Shown here piece by piece: positions 51,777 to 60,274 of a DNA stretch of 64,000 nt (positions within the stretch are counted from its first letter, which is position 1; each line of letters begins with the position of its first letter). Origin of the DNA: Jeotgalibacillus proteolyticus. Its GTDB lineage: Bacteria > Bacillota > Bacilli > Bacillales > Jeotgalibacillaceae. The position numbers and the translations under genes were made by a program. The stretch spans positions 434,001 through 498,000 of the forward strand of contig NZ_PREZ01000001.1 in NCBI RefSeq assembly GCF_002926065.1. The letters run 5' to 3'. The notes beneath the pieces are model-generated. The model searched no databases. It worked only from the letters and a program-made list of their open reading frames with translations, and had not been told where the DNA came from.

Positions 51777-52474
51777 TTTCCTTCCCTCAAAACGTAGCCT
51801 ACTCCTCTAATTGTATGAATCAGCAGATCTGTGCCAATGCCGTCTACTTTTTTCCTCAAGTACCTGATATAAACATCAACCACATTTGTATCACCAAAAT
51901 AATCAAACCCCCAGACAGCATTTAATATTTGCTCCCTGTTCAGCACCTGGCGATGATTTTTCATTAAATAAACAAGCAAATCGAATTCTCTTGGAGTCAA
52001 TTCAATTTGTCTTTCAGCTCTTTTGACTTCCCTCGTTTTTTCATTTAAAAATAAATCCTTCACCTTTAACCATTCTTCATCTTGTTCATCCTGCTTTAAA
52101 CCAGCGGAATGTCTCAGTGCAGCCCGTATTCTCGCAAGTAGTTCTTCAATCTGAAAAGGCTTTGTTACATAATCATTTGCACCAAGATCAAGGCCTGAAA
52201 CCTTATCCTCTACTGAATCCTTAGCCGTTAGCAGGATAACAGGCACTTCCCGATCATCGCTGCGAATTCTTCTTAATATCTCTACACCGGACATTTCAGG
52301 AAGCATGATATCAAGTAAAATCAAATCCCATTTTTCACTTCGGTACTTCTCCAGCGCCTCATAGCCGCTCATTGCTTTTTTCACCAAGTAGCCTTCATAT
52401 TCAAGCTCCAACTCGAGTACGCGGGCTATTTTTTCCTCGTCTTCCACCACAAGAATTTTTTCTTTTTTATCCAT
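51773..52474 (-). CDS. OmpR-family response regulator, YkoG-like
   Basis: A 233-residue regulator with a receiver domain (phosphoacceptor Asp in WDLILLDIMLPEMSG, Lys in YVTKPF) and a C-terminal winged helix (LTPREFDLLVYLMKNHRQVLNREQIL, abbreviated LTPREFDLLVYL, and DVYIRYLRKKV). It binds DNA direct repeats as a dimer and partners the downstream kinase. AAAAGGAGTTTATACC precedes the ATG. It opens the operon regulator-kinase-PepSY. The target genes are not visible. Confidence 0.9.
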   Translation of the reverse strand: MDKKEKILVVEDEEKIARVLELELEYEGYLVKKAMSGYEALEKYRSEKWDLILLDIMLPEMSGVEILRRIRSDDREVPVILLTAKDSVEDKVSGLDLGANDYVTKPFQIEELLARIRAALRHSAGLKQDEQDEEWLKVKDLFLNEKTREVKRAERQIELTPREFDLLVYLMKNHRQVLNREQILNAVWGFDYFGDTNVVDVYIRYLRKKVDGIGTDLLIHTIRGVGYVLREGK

Positions 52475-52627
52475 AATGGTATAAACTCCTTTTAAATCAG
52501 GATTCTTAACGGTAATTGTAGCATAATAGTCTTTCTATTTTTCCTTTCAAAAGCACAGAAATGCTTCATTTTTTTAAAAAGTGTTACACTTATAACAGTA
52601 CATCATGTTTAGAAAGGAAGAATAACG

Positions 52628-53062
52628 ATGGCGATCCATTCATTCTTTTTAAAAGCAAATTGGCCGGGCGGACGCAATAACGTCGGGACAATTGAAACAA
52701 AAAATCTAAATACAAAGATTTCTATACCTCCTGAAATGGACGGGCCCGGGATTGGAACGAACCCTGACGAAATGCTTTTAGGAGCTGCAGGCACCTGTTA
52801 TATCATTACTCTTGCCGCTATGCTTGAACGCGCAGGTATTAAAACAAAGGACATGGAGCTTGAATCAGAAGGTTTTGTTGAGGTTGAAAAAGGAGTCATT
52901 ACGTATAAACGAATTGTTCACCGTCCTAAGATCACGGTTGAAAACTCGCCTGAGATAAAAAAGCGTGTGGAACGTTATATGTATAAAGCAGAGGAAAGCT
53001 GCATGATCACAAGAGCACTAAAAGGGAACGTTGAGATAACGGTTGAGCCTGCAATTTTTTAA
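52628..53062 (+). CDS. OsmC/Ohr family peroxiredoxin
   Basis: A 144-residue OsmC-fold protein. The redox cysteines are in GAAGTCYIITLAAMLERAG (on the central helix) and ESCMITRALKGN, the spacing of the family. Such proteins reduce organic hydroperoxides; this one lies closer to the SACOL1771/YhfA branch than to Ohr by its MNPDEMLLGA-type block (here NPDEMLLGAAGTC). AGAAAGGAAG precedes the ATG. An aldehyde dehydrogenase gene follows, separated by a strong hairpin, so both could respond to electrophile or oxidative stress. Confidence 0.83.
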   Translation: MAIHSFFLKANWPGGRNNVGTIETKNLNTKISIPPEMDGPGIGTNPDEMLLGAAGTCYIITLAAMLERAGIKTKDMELESEGFVEVEKGVITYKRIVHRPKITVENSPEIKKRVERYMYKAEESCMITRALKGNVEITVEPAIF

Positions 53063-53085
53063 TGTATATGTAAATGAATGTTTTT

Positions 53086-53132
53086 ATCCTCCTGATCGTG
53101 GAAAACATGGAGTATTCCACAATTAGGAGGAT
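53086..53132 (+). promoter_or_regulatory. strong hairpin sequestering the aldA RBS
   Basis: ATCCTCCTGATCGTGGAA (53086-53103) can pair with TTCCACAATTAGGAGGAT (53115-53132) in 17 of 18 positions (one G-U). The 3' arm is the AGGAGGAT ribosome binding site of aldA, six bases before its ATG, and the 5' arm is a perfect anti-SD. The arm is followed by TTTTATT, so it may also terminate osmC transcripts. Confidence 0.7.
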
Positions 53133-53138
53133 TTTATT

Positions 53139-54584
53139 ATGAATCAGCACCAATTGTATATTAACGGAGAATATGTAGAATCAACCTCAAACGAATGGAT
53201 TGACATAATTAATCCCTCGACAGAGGAGGTAATTTCCCGCACGCCTAAAGGCACTGAAGAGGATGTAGAAAAAGCGGTAAATGCAGCATTTGAAGCACAA
53301 AAAGAATGGGAAAAAGTTCCTTCAAACGAAAGAGGAAAAATTGTTCGGAAGCTTGGAGACAAAATTCAGGAAAACAGAGAGAAATTCATCGATCTTCTTA
53401 TAGAAGAACAGGGAAAACCGCAGGACCAGGCTGCTGACGAAATTGATACAGCCATTGAGTATTTTTATTATATGTCAGAATGGGGAAGAAGAATTGAAGG
53501 TGAAATCGTTCCAAGCGACCGGCCGAATGAAAATATTTTAATCTATAAAAAACCAATCGGTGTGGTAGCAGGCATTGTCCCCTGGAACTTTCCCGTATTT
53601 ATTTTAGCAAGAAAAGTAGCTACTGCCTTGATCGCAGGCTGTTCGATTGTACTTAAGCCGAGTCAGCAAACGCCAAATACCGCAGTTGAATTCACCAGAC
53701 TGGTGCATGAAATAGACGGACTTCCTAAAGGAACCTATAATCTGCTGACGGGTACAGGCTCAACCTTAGGAAATGCTCTTGCCTCCCATCCTAAAGTAGC
53801 GATCATTACAATGACAGGCAGCGTAGGAGCAGGCACCAAAGTAATGGAAGCTGCTGCACAAAATATCACAAAGGTAAACCTTGAACTTGGAGGGAAAGCA
53901 CCAGCGATCGTTACAGAAAATGCCGATCTTGATTTGGCGGTGAAACATATTATGACCTCCAGGCTGACCAATTCAGGGCAGGCCTGTACGAATGCAGAGC
54001 GTGTTTATGTTCAGGAAAGCATCGCTGAAGAATTTACCCAAAAAATGAAAAACGCAATGGAAAAAGCTAGAGCAGGAAATCCAAATGAAGAACAGAATTT
54101 GGATCTTGGACCGCTAATCAGTCAAGACAGACTGGATACGATCCACTCAATGGTAGAGAAGGCGAAAGAAGAAGGAGCCGAAATCGCCTATGGCGGGAAG
54201 CCTGTTGACCGCGAAAAAGGCTACTTTTACGAGCCGACCCTCATTGCAAATGCCAAACAAACAATGACAGTTGTAAAAGAAGAAATTTTTGGTCCTGTTA
54301 TTCCAGTAGTGACCTATAAAACGATCGAAGAAGCGATTGAGTTAAGCAACGATACAGAATATGGGCTTTCCTCCTCTATTTATACAGAGAATTATCATGA
54401 GGCTATGAAAGCCGTTAATGGACTTAAGTTTGGAGAGACATTTGTTAACCGTGAGAATTTTGAAGCGATGCAGGGATACCATGCTGGGCTTCGCAAATCC
54501 GGATTAGGCGGGGCTGACGGAAAAAACGGGCTGAATGATTTTCTCGTGACACATACAGTTTATATGCAATACAAAGATGAATAA
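53139..54584 (+). CDS. aldA: NAD-dependent aldehyde dehydrogenase, AldA type
   Basis: A 481-residue ALDH. The catalytic Cys is in TNSGQACTNAERVYV, the general base Glu in VNLELGGKAPAIV, and the NAD-binding Gly motif is ITMTGSVGAG. Long blocks (SEWGRRIEGEIVPSDRPNENIL shortened to EIVPSDRPNENIL, and FVNRENFEAMQGYHAGLRKSG) follow E. coli AldA, an aldehyde dehydrogenase for lactaldehyde, glycolaldehyde and methylglyoxal-derived substrates. The ATG is preceded by AGGAGGAT, but this site is within a hairpin. A terminator follows. Confidence 0.88.
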   Translation: MNQHQLYINGEYVESTSNEWIDIINPSTEEVISRTPKGTEEDVEKAVNAAFEAQKEWEKVPSNERGKIVRKLGDKIQENREKFIDLLIEEQGKPQDQAADEIDTAIEYFYYMSEWGRRIEGEIVPSDRPNENILIYKKPIGVVAGIVPWNFPVFILARKVATALIAGCSIVLKPSQQTPNTAVEFTRLVHEIDGLPKGTYNLLTGTGSTLGNALASHPKVAIITMTGSVGAGTKVMEAAAQNITKVNLELGGKAPAIVTENADLDLAVKHIMTSRLTNSGQACTNAERVYVQESIAEEFTQKMKNAMEKARAGNPNEEQNLDLGPLISQDRLDTIHSMVEKAKEEGAEIAYGGKPVDREKGYFYEPTLIANAKQTMTVVKEEIFGPVIPVVTYKTIEEAIELSNDTEYGLSSSIYTENYHEAMKAVNGLKFGETFVNRENFEAMQGYHAGLRKSGLGGADGKNGLNDFLVTHTVYMQYKDE

Positions 54585-54587
54585 CGA

Positions 54588-54620
54588 AAAACACGCTGCC
54601 TAAAATAGGCAGCGTGTTTT
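54588..54620. terminator. bidirectional terminator aldA / csbD-like gene
   Basis: AAAACACGCTGCCTA (54588-54602) pairs perfectly with TAGGCAGCGTGTTTT (54606-54620); loop AAA. Confidence 0.87.
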
Positions 54621-54637
54621 ATGTAGTTACTAAAATG

Positions 54638-54805
54638 TTACAAGTCTTTAAATTTCCCTACCTTGTCCTGAACATTTCCTTTTGTTTTATCCTTCTTACC
54701 TTCATCCTGCATTCTTTGATTGTTGGTTGCATTTCCAACCTGATCTTTTACTTCACCTTTTGTCTTGTTCACTGCACCTTTTACTTTGTCTCCATTTCCG
54801 CTCAT
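54638..54805 (-). CDS. CsbD family general stress protein
   Basis: A 55-residue, highly charged protein missed by simple length cut-offs. It opens MSGNGDKVKGAVNKTKGEVK and closes GNVQDKVGKFKDL; the repeated KGAVNKTKGEVKDQVG and KDKTKGNVQDKVG helices are the CsbD signature. In B. subtilis csbD is a SigB-controlled stress gene of unknown role. GGAGGAATCAAC precedes the ATG at 54805. Possible SigB promoter not located. It is convergent with aldA. Confidence 0.85.
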   Translation of the reverse strand: MSGNGDKVKGAVNKTKGEVKDQVGNATNNQRMQDEGKKDKTKGNVQDKVGKFKDL

Positions 54806-54958
54806 GTTGATTCCTCCTTCAATCGTTATTTCTTATCTATACCACTCTTCGCAAGGGATAAACACCGATGAAAATTTGTTTAAAAATAGGAATAAAGAGG
54901 TTTAATAATAGGTGTATAAAGGAATAGAAAAATATAGACAACGAGGAGGATGATTGAC

Positions 54959-55060
54959 ATGTTTGAAGAAAAAATTAAATATAATCGAACTGACATTTTA
55001 ACAGGATTAGCCGGAACTGGAGTACTGACTACTATCTTACTTTTAATGACAAGCCTATGA
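54959..55060 (+). CDS. 33-residue single-pass membrane peptide
   Basis: MFEEKIKYNRTD followed by a hydrophobic helix (ILTGLAGTGVLTTILLLM) and TSL. The frame is short, but GAGGAGGATGATTGAC gives a strong ribosome binding site, and a terminator (55082-55121) closes the unit, so a real small protein is likely. The orientation suggests N-in topology with a charged head. It lies upstream of a YeeE-type transporter but is separated from it by the terminator. I cannot match it to a family. Confidence 0.6.
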   Translation: MFEEKIKYNRTDILTGLAGTGVLTTILLLMTSL

Positions 55061-55081
55061 GAAGACTCAATCATATTACAT

Positions 55082-55121
55082 AAAAAGCGATTCTCTCCTA
55101 TGAGGAAAGGGTCGCTTTTTT
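55082..55121 (+). terminator. terminator after the 33-residue peptide gene
   Basis: AAAAAGCGA pairs with TCGCTTTTT, extended inward by TTCTCTCC/GGAAAGGG with G-U pairs; ends in T. Confidence 0.82.
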
Positions 55122-55250
55122 AGTGGATTAAAAGAAGAAAAACCTCCTAAAGCAATAAACTCTATAAGATCCGAAGCTAACTAATTTACATAAGCTAAAC
55201 ACTATGCTAAATTTAAAACCGACTATTTTAATAGGAAAAGAGGAAATCAA

Positions 55251-56504
55251 ATGGCTCAACAAACTACTCAGCTGCCAAGCAACTGGAAAGAAGGAAAAAC
55301 AACCGTTGTCACTTCCCTTCCTCCGCTGCAAAAGCCGCTTGTTTTACTTGGAATAATGGGCGCAATTCTCTTATTCAGCATCATTGTACTCACCACTACA
55401 TGGACACAGGGTATTCTTTATATAATCGGTATGGCTTTAGGACTTACCCTTCTTTATGCACGTTTTGGCTTTACCTCTGTTTTTAGAAGACTAATGGCTG
55501 TAGGGAACGTGCAGGGGCTTCAGGCTCATATGGTCATGCTCGCTGTAGCATCAACACTTTTTGCCATTATTTTAGGTACAGGTTTCAGCTTTACGGGAGT
55601 TGAACCAGCTGGCTATGTTTCTCCTGTAGGAATCAGCGTCCTGCTTGGAGCATTTATATTTGGAATCGGCATGCAGCTCGGAAGCGGCTGTGCTTCCGGG
55701 ACGCTTTATTCTGTTGGAGGAGGACAGTCCTCCATGATTCTGACGTTAACCAGCTTTATTGCAGGCTCCGTAATAGGGGCGTATCATTTTAGCTTTTGGA
55801 TGGAAGAAACCTGGGCACTGCCTCCTTTATCCCTTGCTGAATCAACTAATTTAGGATTTTTTGGTGCATGGGCTGTTCAAATGGTTCTTTTTGCAGCTAT
55901 TTACTTTGGTCTTGCTCAATTTGCAAAAAGAAGAAAGCCTCCTGTCATGAAGCCTCTTCCTACTACAGCAGGCTGGAAAAAAATCTTCAGAGGCTCGTGG
56001 CCGCTAGTAACAGCAGCTATTGTACTTGCAGTATTGAACGCATTAACGCTTACGATCAGAGGAAATCCTTGGGGAATTACTTCAGCCTTTGCTTTATGGG
56101 GCTCAAAAGCGCTTGAAATGATTGGAATGGATGTTTCAGGCTGGGGCTACTGGCAGGCAAATGCTGTACAACTTTCACAGCCAATACTTGCTGACTCAAC
56201 AAGCGTAATGAATTTCGGGATTATTCTCGGCGCCTTTATTGCAGCAGCTGCAACCGGCACTTTTAAACCTAAAAAAATCAAGCCGGGAATTGCTGCAGCA
56301 TCCATCATTGGCGGACTTTTAATGGGCTATGGCTCGCGTCTTGCATTCGGCTGCAATATTGGTGCTTATTTCGGCGGTATTGCATCATTCAGCCTTCATG
56401 GTTGGGTATGGGCTGTTATGGCTATGCTCGGAACTGCTTTAGCTCTTTTAATCCGGCCGTTATTCGGATTGAAAAATCCTAAGCCAAAGGATTCAATTTG
56501 CTGA
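55251..56504 (+). CDS. YeeE/YedE family thiosulfate-type transporter
   Basis: A 417-residue membrane protein with about ten segments and the paired YeeE motifs: FIFGIGMQLGSGCASGTLYSVGGGQ (core GSGCASGTL) in the first half and YGSRLAFGCNIGAYFGGIASFSLHGW (core GSRLAFGCNIGAYF) in the second. The two Cys residues relay sulfur groups through the pore; a thiosulfate uptake member (TsuA) is characterised. The N-terminal cytoplasmic region is basic and hydrophilic. No TusA or rhodanese gene is next to it, which is unusual for the family. AAGAGGAAATCAA precedes the ATG. Confidence 0.85.
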   Translation: MAQQTTQLPSNWKEGKTTVVTSLPPLQKPLVLLGIMGAILLFSIIVLTTTWTQGILYIIGMALGLTLLYARFGFTSVFRRLMAVGNVQGLQAHMVMLAVASTLFAIILGTGFSFTGVEPAGYVSPVGISVLLGAFIFGIGMQLGSGCASGTLYSVGGGQSSMILTLTSFIAGSVIGAYHFSFWMEETWALPPLSLAESTNLGFFGAWAVQMVLFAAIYFGLAQFAKRRKPPVMKPLPTTAGWKKIFRGSWPLVTAAIVLAVLNALTLTIRGNPWGITSAFALWGSKALEMIGMDVSGWGYWQANAVQLSQPILADSTSVMNFGIILGAFIAAAATGTFKPKKIKPGIAAASIIGGLLMGYGSRLAFGCNIGAYFGGIASFSLHGWVWAVMAMLGTALALLIRPLFGLKNPKPKDSIC

Positions 56505-56506
56505 TC

Positions 56507-56549
56507 AACTAAAAAACTGCAGCCATTATGAGGCTGCAGTTTTTTAGTT
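56507..56549. terminator. bidirectional terminator YeeE gene / small gene
   Basis: An 18-bp perfect stem, AACTAAAAAACTGCAGCC (56507-56524) with 56532-56549, loop ATTATGA. Confidence 0.87.
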
Positions 56550-56714
56550 GATTTTATTTAATTCTTCCTCAAAATAAAAAGTTCCTGTATCTTCTTGGAT
56601 AATATAAGAGTATCTTTTCATTTTAGCCACATAAGACCATTGCTTTATGGTCACAATCTTCTCATTCAATAAAACCTGTTCACCATCAATAAATTTATTC
56701 TTGTATGTTTTCAT
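56544..56714 (-). CDS. small hypothetical protein
   Basis: A 56-residue soluble protein of alternating charge with likely beta structure (QVLLNEKIVTIKQWSYVAKM, then YSYIIQEDTGTFYFEEEL). The ATG at 56714 is chosen because GGAGG lies seven bases upstream; the longer frame has none. The family is not recognised. Its end overlaps the terminator with the convergent transporter gene. Confidence 0.65.
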   Translation of the reverse strand: MKTYKNKFIDGEQVLLNEKIVTIKQWSYVAKMKRYSYIIQEDTGTFYFEEELNKIN

Positions 56715-56925
56715 CGTCCAGCCTCCAATTTTTTGAGTGATAGTATTAAAGCAATTAACACAATCCTGATGCATAGTGATTCTTCATAATTGGTACATTG
56801 AGTTTGATGAAAAATACAAAAAGAATCTCTTAAAAAACTCTCAATCAATCAATTATAACATACTATTGGACGAATTTGAGTGCTTTTTAAAAAGAGCAAC
56901 AAAAAAAGAGCAAAACTGCTCTTTT

Positions 56926-58080
56926 TCACTCCATCCACGTAAACATATAGTTTCGATCCTCTACTTCCTTCGCTTGCTTAACTACCTTTAATGGCTTAAA
57001 CGTATCGATCATGACTGCAAGCTCCAGCGTTTCTTTTTTCCCAATGCTCGCTTCTGTTGTGCCGGGATGAGGGCCATGTGGAATTCCGCTCGGGTGCAGC
57101 GTAATTGACCCCCTTTCGATTCCTTTTCTACTCATAAAGTTTCCTTCTACATAATAAAGTAGCTCATCACTATTTACGTTGCTATGATAATACGGTGCAG
57201 GTATGGCTTCAGGATGGTAATCATATAGTCTTGGCACGAACGAGCATACGACAAAATTATGTCCTTCAAAGGTCTGATGAACTGGAGGAGGCTGATGAAC
57301 ACGGCCGGTAATAGGCTCAAAATCCTGTATATTAAACACCCATGGATACAAGCAGCCGTCCCATCCAACAACATCTAATGGATGGTGATTTAGAATATGT
57401 CGGTTCATTACACTCCTTGATTTTGTATATACGGTATATTCTCCTTTATGGGGGTGAGTAACCAGCTCTTCAGGACCTCTTATATCCCGTTCACAAAAAG
57501 GGCTGTGCTCTAATAGCTGACCATATTCATTTCGATATCTTCTCGGTGTCGTCAGCTGGCTGGCTGATTCAATCAATAGGAACTTTGTTTGCTCTCCTAA
57601 AGAAGGGATGACTCTGTAAATCGTGCCGATCGGAATGATGACGTAGTCCCCTTTTTTATACGTGATCGTTCCAAACATCGTTTCTATCTTTCCCGATCCG
57701 TAATGAACAAAAAGCATTTCATCTCCGTCTCCATTCCGGTAATACGAGTCCATCTCTTCAGAAACGGCAATCGTCCCGATCAGAAGATCATCATTGCCAA
57801 GAATATATTCCCTGGCCTTAAGCGCATCTCCACTTTTAGTAATTTTAGAAGTGAAAAAATGTCGGTGTTTAAGTGATTCCTGCTCTTCATACTCGGGAAG
57901 ATAAGAGCCAAGAAGCTCAGACTTTGCTACCTCTGTCGGCATAAAATGATGATAGAGAATTGATTGAGTACCGGAAAATCCTTTTGTTCCCATCACCTGT
58001 TCCCGATATAGAGTCCCATCTTCTTTATGAAATTGAGTGTGACGTTTATGCGGAATTTTTCCTAATTGACGGTAGTACAT
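56926..58080 (-). CDS. hmgA: homogentisate 1,2-dioxygenase
   Basis: A 384-residue cupin-type ring dioxygenase that opens homogentisate to maleylacetoacetate. Its opening block MYYRQLGKIPHKRHTQF and MPTEV are those of bacterial HmgA; the Fe(II) ligands are in HQPPPVHQTFEGHNFVVCSF and in LHPSGIPHGPHPG with its downstream Glu. It is in a row with the FAH gene (stop four bases before this start) and hppD, giving tyrosine breakdown via homogentisate. GAAAGCGGGTG lies before the ATG, so it is co-translated with the FAH gene. Confidence 0.9.
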   Translation of the reverse strand: MYYRQLGKIPHKRHTQFHKEDGTLYREQVMGTKGFSGTQSILYHHFMPTEVAKSELLGSYLPEYEEQESLKHRHFFTSKITKSGDALKAREYILGNDDLLIGTIAVSEEMDSYYRNGDGDEMLFVHYGSGKIETMFGTITYKKGDYVIIPIGTIYRVIPSLGEQTKFLLIESASQLTTPRRYRNEYGQLLEHSPFCERDIRGPEELVTHPHKGEYTVYTKSRSVMNRHILNHHPLDVVGWDGCLYPWVFNIQDFEPITGRVHQPPPVHQTFEGHNFVVCSFVPRLYDYHPEAIPAPYYHSNVNSDELLYYVEGNFMSRKGIERGSITLHPSGIPHGPHPGTTEASIGKKETLELAVMIDTFKPLKVVKQAKEVEDRNYMFTWME

Positions 58081-58084
58081 TTTT

Positions 58085-59014
58085 TCACCCGCTTTCTTCT
58101 ATTCGATTAACCAATATTCCAAGTCCATCAATCGAAAGTGAAACTTCATCACTTTGCTTGAGCCATGGATGTACATCAGTCCCCAGTTCTAAAATGCATC
58201 CGCTCCCTACTGTTCCTGAGCCGATTACTTCCCCTGGGTAAAGGGTCACGCCGGAGGACGCCCGTTCAATCATTTGACCAAAGGTGAAATAAAGATCTCC
58301 TGCATTCCCTTCTGACACCTGCCTGCCGTTAATTTCTGCCGTCATTTTCAATTGATAATGCATATCTTTTCTGTACTTCTCCATTTCATCTGCTGTAACA
58401 AGATACGGTCCAAGCGAAGTAGCAAAGTCTTTTCCTTTTGCCGGACCAAGCCCCACCTTCATTTCTTCCCTCTGCAGGTTCCTTGCGCTCCAATCATTCA
58501 TGATACAAAAACCGAATATATAGTCTTTTGCCCTTTCGGCGGGAATATTTCTTCCCTGCTTTCCGATTACACAAGCAATCTCTAACTCAAAATCAAGCTC
58601 TGAGCAGTTAGGAGGTATGGCAATTACGTCATCTGGTCCTCTTACAGAGAGATGGTTTGTAAAATAAAATACAGGAAAATTGTACCACTCCGGAACAATA
58701 TCCAGCCCCCGTTTTATACGTGCAGATTTAACATGCTGCTCAAACGCATAAAAATCACGGATACTAACCGGGCGCGGAACAGGAGCTGAGAGCTTTACCT
58801 CCTGCAGGCGGTAAACTCCCTTTTGCTCTTCTGTAAGAATATCAAGCCATTTGTTAAGCACAGAAGTATAGAATTCATGTTTTTGAAGAAATTCCAGCAG
58901 CGTTGAAGGCAGTTCCCCGTTCGAGAGCTCGTGCATATCAACAGCCATTTTCTCCTGATGGAGCCAGCCAGCTTTTTCCTCACCCGTGGGCAGTTGAAAA
59001 GTAATAAATTTCAC
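58085..59014 (-). CDS. fumarylacetoacetate hydrolase family protein
   Basis: A 309-residue FAH-fold hydrolase. The metal-binding and catalytic residues are in LDFELEIACVIGKQGRNIP and FCIMNDWSARNLQ, and the C-terminus has the EVIGSGTVGSGC pattern. In this operon it should cleave fumarylacetoacetate (or maleylacetoacetate directly) to fumarate/maleate and acetoacetate. GTG 59014 follows AGGAGGAATGAC; the frame extends about 100 codons upstream without a ribosome binding site and crosses a terminator-like palindrome, so I set the start here. Confidence 0.85.
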   Translation of the reverse strand: MKFITFQLPTGEEKAGWLHQEKMAVDMHELSNGELPSTLLEFLQKHEFYTSVLNKWLDILTEEQKGVYRLQEVKLSAPVPRPVSIRDFYAFEQHVKSARIKRGLDIVPEWYNFPVFYFTNHLSVRGPDDVIAIPPNCSELDFELEIACVIGKQGRNIPAERAKDYIFGFCIMNDWSARNLQREEMKVGLGPAKGKDFATSLGPYLVTADEMEKYRKDMHYQLKMTAEINGRQVSEGNAGDLYFTFGQMIERASSGVTLYPGEVIGSGTVGSGCILELGTDVHPWLKQSDEVSLSIDGLGILVNRIEESG

Positions 59015-59098
59015 GTCATTCCTCCTTTTTTCCTGGTAAGCTCGTTCATTGCTGGTCACGAAACAGCTTGCTTCCTTCAAAGTTAACGATAAAAGACA

Positions 59099-59124
59099 GC
59101 TCATTTGGCCATGGCCAAATGAGC
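59099..59124 (-). terminator. palindromic hairpin between hppD and FAH gene
   Basis: A 26-base perfect palindrome (GCTCATTTGGCCA and its complement), followed on the minus strand by TGTCTTTTATCG. It can act as a partial terminator within the operon, or the end of hppD with a separate promoter for FAH/hmgA. Confidence 0.65.
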
Positions 59125-59132
59125 TTCTCTTC

Positions 59133-60248
59133 TTATAAATTACCTCTGCGCTCCTGCTCACGCTCAATTGATTCAAACAGGGCTTTAAAGTTCCCTTCTC
59201 CAAAACCCTTTGCTCCTTTTCGTTGAATAACTTCAATAAATACAGTCGGTCGGTCCACAATCGGCTTAGTGAAAATCTGCAGAAGATAGCCTTCATCATC
59301 ACCATCGACAAGAATATTTAATTCCTTAAGTTTTTCAATTTCCTCATCAATATCTTTTACTCTCTCACTTAATGTATCGTAGTAGGCTGCTGGCGTTTGT
59401 AAAAACTCGACTCCGTTGCTTCTAAGAATACCGACTGTTTTGACGATATCCTCTGTTAAAATAGCCAGATGCTGAACGCCCGGTCCATTAAAAAACTCAA
59501 GATATTCCTGTATTTGCGATTTCCTCTTGCCTTCTGCAGGCTCATTGATCGGGAATTTTATTCGGCCTCCATTATGCATAACCTTAGACATAAGAGAGGA
59601 ATATTCAGTACTGATATCCTCATCCGTAAAATGCTTCATTTCTTTGAATCCCATCACCTTTTCATAATAGGACGTCCACTCCTGCATCCGTTCAACATTC
59701 CCTACAACGTGATCGACTGCGATTATTCCTGCATCGATAACAGGGATGGCGGATTCATATTTTTCAAAGCCGGGCAGGAAAACACCATTGTAATTCATTC
59801 TTTCAACCAGGGTATGGATGGTGTCACCATAGGTTCCGATTACAGCCTTTTTCACTTTTCCATGATGGTCTTCAACCTCGTAGGGGGCTTTTATTTCAAT
59901 CGCACCTCTCTTTACTGCCTCTTGATATGCCTTTTCAACATCATCCATCGTCAGGGCTATATCTCTAACACCATCTCCATGCTTTTTAACAAATTCAGCC
60001 GGCTCTGAAGTGTCATTTAGTGAGCCGGTTATAACTAAACGTACCTTGTGCTGCTGCAAAACATAGGAAACCGTTTCTCTATTGCCGGTCTCGAGGCCTG
60101 AATAAGCAACGATTTTAAAGCCGAATGCAGTGCAGTAATAATGAGCAGACTGTTTGGCATTTCCAGAATAGATTTCTAAGTAGTCCACATCCTTTACCGG
60201 GAAGAAATCCTCTGCCTGATAAATACGATCAATTGATTCTCTTTTCAT
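59133..60248 (-). CDS. hppD: 4-hydroxyphenylpyruvate dioxygenase
   Basis: A 371-residue VOC-fold dioxygenase that turns 4-hydroxyphenylpyruvate into homogentisate. Two glyoxalase-like halves are visible: VDYLEIYSGNAKQSAHYY near the start and IIAVDHVVGNVERMQEWT in the middle. The iron ligands are the His in VDHVVGN, the His in GVQHLAILTED and the Glu in TVFIEVIQRKG near the C-terminus, and GFGEGNFKALFESIE is the closing gate helix. ACGGAGGTAAGG precedes the ATG. It lies just after a 2-oxo acid dehydrogenase gene set, with no terminator seen between. Confidence 0.95.
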   Translation of the reverse strand: MKRESIDRIYQAEDFFPVKDVDYLEIYSGNAKQSAHYYCTAFGFKIVAYSGLETGNRETVSYVLQQHKVRLVITGSLNDTSEPAEFVKKHGDGVRDIALTMDDVEKAYQEAVKRGAIEIKAPYEVEDHHGKVKKAVIGTYGDTIHTLVERMNYNGVFLPGFEKYESAIPVIDAGIIAVDHVVGNVERMQEWTSYYEKVMGFKEMKHFTDEDISTEYSSLMSKVMHNGGRIKFPINEPAEGKRKSQIQEYLEFFNGPGVQHLAILTEDIVKTVGILRSNGVEFLQTPAAYYDTLSERVKDIDEEIEKLKELNILVDGDDEGYLLQIFTKPIVDRPTVFIEVIQRKGAKGFGEGNFKALFESIEREQERRGNL

Positions 60249-60274
60249 GTTCCTTACCTCCGTTTTGGTTAATT

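Noticed and set aside
54614-54871. 85-residue frame on the plus strand
   Set aside because: It is the reverse of the CsbD-family gene, whose 55 residues and ribosome binding site are convincing.
58085-59311. Longer start of the FAH-family gene at 59311
   Set aside because: The extra 99 codons cover a palindromic terminator and the AGGAGG site of the GTG at 59014.
59469-60008. 179-residue open frame on the plus strand
   Set aside because: It is antisense to hppD, which has full family support.
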